Made by a program: the position numbers and the translations under genes
The notes under the pieces: model-generated
The model's database searches: none
What the model was told of the DNA's origin: nothing
What the model saw: only the letters and a program-made list of their open reading frames with translations
In this document: positions 59,644 to 64,000 of the stretch, piece by piece
Layout of the letters: each line of letters starts with the position of its first letter
How positions within the stretch are numbered: position 1 is the stretch's first letter
From: Chimonanthus salicifolius
Lineage: Eukaryota; Streptophyta; Magnoliopsida; Laurales; Calycanthaceae
Direction: 5' to 3'
DNA: 64,000 bases
Assembly (NCBI GenBank): GCA_013350335.1
Contig: CM023542.1
Span: forward strand, 9,100,025-9,164,024

Positions 59644-60748
59644 GGGAGCACTTACACACACCCGGAAATCCTGCCTCTACACACTCGAAATAGGATTTTC
59701 GGGTAAAATTACGATTTTACCCCCGCATTTCCATTCATTCGAATGAATCCTCAAGTATACTTTCATCCGATTTTACCCCCGCATTTACAGTATGATAAAA
59801 ATACTTTAAGACTTTAAGGTCTTTTGACACTCCTAAATATTTAAAATACAGTATTTTACAAATAAGGGTATCCCTAAGCAGTGTCGAAAACACATTTAGG
59901 AGTGTCAAAAGACCTTAAAGTCTTAAAGTATTTTTATCAGATTATCGTAATTAGTCCGGATATTCAATTTGAGAAATTTTGAAAATACACAGTGCTTAAA
60001 ACTAACTGTCAATATTTTAAAACATAGACCCTTATTTTTTAAGCACTGTGTATTTCTAAAATTTCTCAAATTGAATATCCGGATTAATTACGATAATCTG
60101 ATAAAAATACTTTAACACTTTAAGGTCTTTTGACACTCCTAAATTTGTTTTCGACACAGCCTAGGGATATCCTTATTTGTAAAATACTGTATTTTAAATA
60201 TTTAGGAGTGTCAAAAGACCTTGAAGTCTTAAAGTATTTTTATCAGGTTATTTTAATTAGTTTAGATATTCAATTTGAAAATTTTTGGAAATACACAGTG
60301 CTTAAAAAATAAGTTTAAACTTTTAAAAGAATTTAAATAAAACTGTATACTGTAAGGATGAATCATTCGAATGATTGAGTGAGAACGTTCATTCATGTTC
60401 ATTCGAATGAACGAATGAACGGATCGTTCATCCATTCATTCGAATGAACGGATCGTTCAACGGTCGATTCATTAGAATGAATGGATGAAATGAAGGTCAT
60501 TTTATTACTATTCATTCGAATGAATGGGGCTGAGCAGTATTCCGTGTTACTGTTCAGCGCATTCATTCGAATGAATTGAAAATACACTTGAGGATTCATT
60601 CGAATGAATGATTCATTCGAATGAATGCCAAAATGAACTGGACATTCATTCAAATGAATGGAAACGTGGGGGTAAAATCATAATTTCACCAGAAAATCTT
60701 ACTTCGGGTGTGTAGAGGCAGGATTTCCGGGTGTGTGTAAGTGCTCCC
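59644..60748. mobile_element. Foldback element, copy B (internal deletion)
   Basis: Both terminal inverted repeats are intact, but most of the left arm, the first hairpin and part of the second are gone, leaving 1,105 bp. At the deletion point the words CGATTTTACCCCCGCATTT occur twice (near 59,712 and 59,768), a local templated repeat. The right arm has one extra ATTCATTCGAATGAAT unit near 60,600 relative to copy A. Confidence 0.85.
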
Positions 60749-60859
60749 TTTATTTATATCCGATAAACAGTCATATATCAGAGATGGCCATCAATGTTTT
60801 TTCAAAAAAATCTGCATGTAGAGGAGGAACCTTTCCCACCAATAATAAAAAGACATTCT

Positions 60860-61052
60860 TGTAGAAAAAGAAATAATCTGAGTATTGTATTGAATACCTA
60901 ACTTATTACTTATATTTATAGCCTCTAGCTGACCCTAGGGCTATCACACCCAAACTCAAACTCTATACTAATCATAAATTAAATAACCTCTTAATTAGAG
61001 GTAAATCCAAACTAGGAATCCTAATAACATAATTATTCTACTTATTCCAACA
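60860..61052 (-). mobile_element. Short copia-like LTR, copy B
   Basis: Same as 29,970-30,162. Here the flanking body continues to the right, up to the MBD remnant, but no second LTR or copia coding domain was found. Confidence 0.6.
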
Positions 61053-61408
61053 TGCCCTCGCAAGCTGAAGCGTGGATGAACGTGAAGTTTGGAACATGCA
61101 AAAACGATAGGTGAACTGTAAAGGTGGCACACCGACTGGCCATGAAGATTTGTTGGCAATAAATTGTTTGGCTACAAAAATTGTTGATGAGGTAGCATTG
61201 ATTGGCTGCAAAATGACAGGCGACAAACACAGATGGTGGCCTGTAAAAAAGAATGGCTCGGACGACGGTAGTGGCCGTAAAACAATTGTCAGACAAAACA
61301 ACGATTACAATATGTGATAAAGACAGACAATGAATGACTTGCAAAAGAAAGTGCATAGTACATGCCAAAAAAGGCTGAAGTCATCATATCAATCAATCCG
61401 ATCAGAAA
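61053..61408. other. Possible body of the copia-like element, copy B
   Basis: Starts with the polypurine-like tract on the minus strand. No integrase or reverse transcriptase motifs seen in any frame. Sequence after 61,131 is absent at the A/B junction. Confidence 0.35.
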
Positions 61409-61560
61409 GGCTAGCAAACAATGACTGAAGTCATAAACACCAACAAATAGGGTTGTAGCCATAAAAGGCCAGCAAACAATGGCTGAAGTCATAAAGACCA
61501 GTAAATAAGGTTGTAGCCATAAAAGGCCAAGAAACAATGACTGAAGTCATAAAGACCATC
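61409..61560. repeat. 58-bp tandem repeat, about 2.6 units
   Basis: Units at 61,409-61,466 and 61,467-61,524 and a partial unit to about 61,560, each with AGCAAACAATGRCTGAAGTC and, in the full units, GGTTGTAGCCATAAAAGG. Units differ at a few positions. Confidence 0.8.
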
Positions 61561-61889
61561 AAATAATGGGGACGAATCAGAGTCCTCCAAATAAAAGGAG
61601 TGGATGAATTCCACAACAAATGGACGTGTGTCCAAAACGTGCTACTGTCTCATTTTGAGAAACTACAAAACAAGGCGTGCTCGAAAGGAAGTTAAATAAG
61701 AGGAGAAAGGAATTTTGTGTCCATTTCTTCAACTCTCCCCCTTTCATCTTGGCACAGATATCGTAGATCGTGGCGAGAAGGAAAAAAAAAATGAAACACC
61801 AATACTAAATCATAATTGGTGGACGAATACAGCAGGGGCACAGAGACATTGTAGAGGTGTCTCAAAATCTTATGAAGAAAACATATAGC
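61561..61889. other. Non-coding stretch between the repeat and the MBD remnant
   Basis: Minus-strand frames here (within 61,692-62,045) do not resemble a known domain apart from the part next to the MBD remnant. Nothing else recognised. Confidence 0.35.
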
Positions 61890-62499
61890 AGCAAAAAATG
61901 GTGGGACAACAGGATTTGGGGCCTCCATAAACGGTGTTGGTTGCTCATCTGGCCTTGTAACAAAATCTGAGCACTGAACGGGACCAGCCCAGGACAGGGG
62001 ATTTACTGCAAGAATATTCCTATCAAAAACTTTCACATGGTTCAAGAGGTCTCATCGTCTCAAGTCTTGCACCATTGCACTGTAGCATTGCTTTTGCAAA
62101 AGGGCGCTTTCTCACATAATTTTCTTGCAAAGGTTTCTGGGATTTGGAATGAAAAGTGAGACATATTTATCCCAGCACTTAAAAACCCTGGATTTTCTAG
62201 AAAGAACTTCTCGACCTCCACCATGGAGCGCATTCTCTTGCAACATGGTGCGACATAGTACACGTCTGCAAACCTGTTACCTCCTTCACCTCTGATCCAA
62301 ATCAACCTTTGCCACCCACAATGAGGCCGAAAGATACTGGGTTTATCAATTTCCCAGAGCCTGCTGCTATCTTGAGAAATGTCAGCAGGATCTTCACAAG
62401 ATATATCAGGGCGTCACTCACGCACTGTTTATCATACAAGAGGTACATCCATGATATGTTCAGGTATCTTTTCATACTTCTCTTTAGTTGGAATGAGCC
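61890..62499 (-). pseudogene. Plant MBD (methyl-CpG-binding domain) protein remnant, interrupted by an LTR
   Basis: Read on the minus strand from 62,499: LIPTKEKYEKI, then EHIMDVPLV, two stops, TVRE, a stop where plant MBDs have Trp (REW), RPDISCEDPADISQD, SSRLWEIDKPSI, GWQRLIWIRGEGG, FADVYYVAP, KRMRSMVEVEKF, then NMSHFSFQIP, and a stop at 62,060. This order matches plant MBD1/2/4-type proteins: the tail of a CW zinc finger followed by the MBD fold that binds DNA. A second frame at about 61,890-62,045 (SWAGPVQCSDF..., MEAPNPVVPP) may be its C-terminal part after a frameshift. Three stops and the LTR insertion at its 5' side, right after GAGCC, show it is dead. The CW 5' part should lie beyond the LTR element. 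Confidence 0.8.
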
Positions 62500-64000
62500 T
62501 GTAATACCGCGACCAAAATTAGCGTATAATTATGTGATTAATTATATTTGATTATGTTTAGTGCCGGTTAATCTGAGAGATTAACAAATGGGCTTTGTAT
62601 ATAGTCAGAGTCGACTCGACCCGAGTTCAGAGTCGACTCGACCCGAGTTCAGAGTCTGTGGATGCAACTCATTAGTGTAGTGGGGAAAGTTGAAATTTTC
62701 TAAACTTTCTTCGGCTGAAACCCTTAAAATAATATGTGCTTGGAAAATAAATCATTTGAGGTGTTTAAATTCTCATATTTCACTCATTAATTTAGTTTTA
62801 AAATTCTAAGTCTAAAGAATTTTCCTGGCTGACGTTTTGATTTGTAGAAGTGTGGATTTTGTTTTAAAATCTTAATTTTAAATATTTGAAAGTGTGAAAA
62901 TAGTTTTATAAAAAAAAAAAGAGGTTTAATTTATTTAATCAAATTATGGTATTATGCAATTTTAGCTTATTATTAAAAACTATAGAAGTATATAGTTTAG
63001 TTTATTTTTAAGAAGATAAAAAAGGGAATTAATAAGCTACAATGTAGTTAGGCTAACGTGGGAGAGAGATAGGAAAAAATAAAACCACCAACATAGGTGG
63101 GTTTTGATTTAAAAAAAAAGAAGAAGTTGTAGGTGTAGAAAGAAAAAAAACATCAAAGGGGGTCTCTCACCCTCCATCGATCCCTCTTTTTTTTCCTTTT
63201 CATCTTCTTCCTCTGTCTTCTTCAACCGATCCTCTTTTCCTTTGTTTCTTTTACTTCCTTTACATCAAAGTGATTTTTTATTTGCTAAGACCTTCATTTT
63301 GCAATTTTAAGCTATGATTTAGTTTACAGTGGATTTTAGGATTTAATTTAAGTTGATTAAATAAAATGAAATTAAGCGGGGGATTAAAAACCCATTTTTG
63401 TTCACAGTTCTTGTCTTCTTCATCTTTCCTAAAATGGAGAAAGTTATAGTTTGATTTGGTATTTTAGGCTTTGTAATGTTTCTTATTATTTGGTTCATTA
63501 ATGTCTTTGGATATTTTGTTTTCAAATAGTTTAAAATATATGATTAAGATAAGTTAGGAGGGACTGTTGTTTCATGAATATGACTTAGTTGGAATTTATA
63601 TTAGTTTAATCAATTAGTTTCTATTTATTTTAATATATGATATTGTTGTACGATTTTAATTTATTTATCACATTAGGCTTTTAATTTAATAGACATGGAT
63701 TATTCAGATTTTTGTATGAGGTATTTATTTTAAATAACATTAGATGTTATTGTTTTGGGTTTAGATTAAAATATGTTATGATATGATTTAGGAAGTGATT
63801 ATTTCCATAAATAAGCAAGTGATTGAAAATACACCTATTTAACTAGTTGAGTTGTGTTTATTTAAACTCTTTAATTAATTTGCAAAATTTTATACTATGA
63901 GTAGTGAAAGATAAATGGAGAAGGATGTTATTTTTTGTTAGTTTCAAATTTTAGTGAGGTTTTATTATTGAATATGAAATAAGACCAACTTGGAGTATTT
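62500..64000 (+). mobile_element. LTR of the first Tekay/Del-like family, copy C (3' end outside window)
   Basis: It starts TGTAATACCGCGACC directly after GAGCC (candidate 5-bp target site, 62,495-62,499), has a doubled AGTCGACTCGACCCGAGTTC block near 62,608-62,648, and from 62,644 matches the window start. It retains about 160 bases (62,738-62,903) lost in copy A. Continuation to the LTR end would be expected about 1.2 kb beyond the window. Confidence 0.85.

Overview
The window looks like nuclear DNA of a flowering plant, probably a dicot or other non-grass. It is AT-rich and gene-poor, its genes have short phase-1 introns, it carries Ty3/gypsy and copia-like LTR retrotransposons, and its recognisable host genes are germin-like proteins (GLPs) and a remnant of a plant methyl-CpG-binding-domain (MBD) gene. 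I cannot name the species.

The dominant structure is a tandem segmental duplication with a unit of about 30-32 kb. Copy A runs from 1 to about 30,240, copy B from about 30,247 to about 62,640 and the start of copy C from there to 64,000. Offsets are about +30,130 near the unit start, +30,104 around the first GLP, +31,538 around the second GLP and +30,890 near the unit end. The steps come from private insertions and deletions. Single-base differences are roughly 1% by eye.

Layout of one unit, copy A coordinates with copy B in brackets: an LTR of a Tekay/Del-like Ty3/gypsy family followed by a primer-binding site and a degraded leader (1-2,876 [30,247-33,003]); an inserted, dead Ty3/gypsy element with gag-pol remnants (3,739-13,489 [33,867-43,620]) whose 5' LTR is split by a 3.25-kb solo LTR of another family (3,833-7,083 [33,961-37,206]); a short zinc-knuckle ORF; GLP1, disabled by different mutations in the two copies (16,877-17,661 [46,991-47,765], minus strand); a second solo LTR (18,713-21,364 [48,815-51,459]); GLP2, intact in both copies (22,734-23,493 [54,272-55,031], minus strand); GLP3, a 3'-end pseudogene; a palindrome-rich foldback element (28,104-29,858 [59,644-60,748]); and a short copia-like LTR (29,970-30,162 [60,860-61,052]). 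The end of copy B also keeps about 1.8 kb that is missing at the A/B junction. It holds a 58-bp tandem repeat and a minus-strand MBD pseudogene cut by the LTR that starts copy C.

The only apparently functional protein genes are the two GLP2 copies: secreted cupin proteins of about 220 residues with all four metal ligands. Three further signals stand out. A tract of about 4 kb around GLP2 is almost identical between copies, which suggests gene conversion. Copy B alone has a 1.17-kb insertion beside GLP2 with five hairpin-forming repeats. The foldback element is built from nested palindromes. Nothing here looks like a new enzymatic or defence system. The novelty is structural and evolutionary. 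All comparisons were made by eye, and an assembly artefact (two haplotypes placed in tandem) cannot be excluded from sequence alone.
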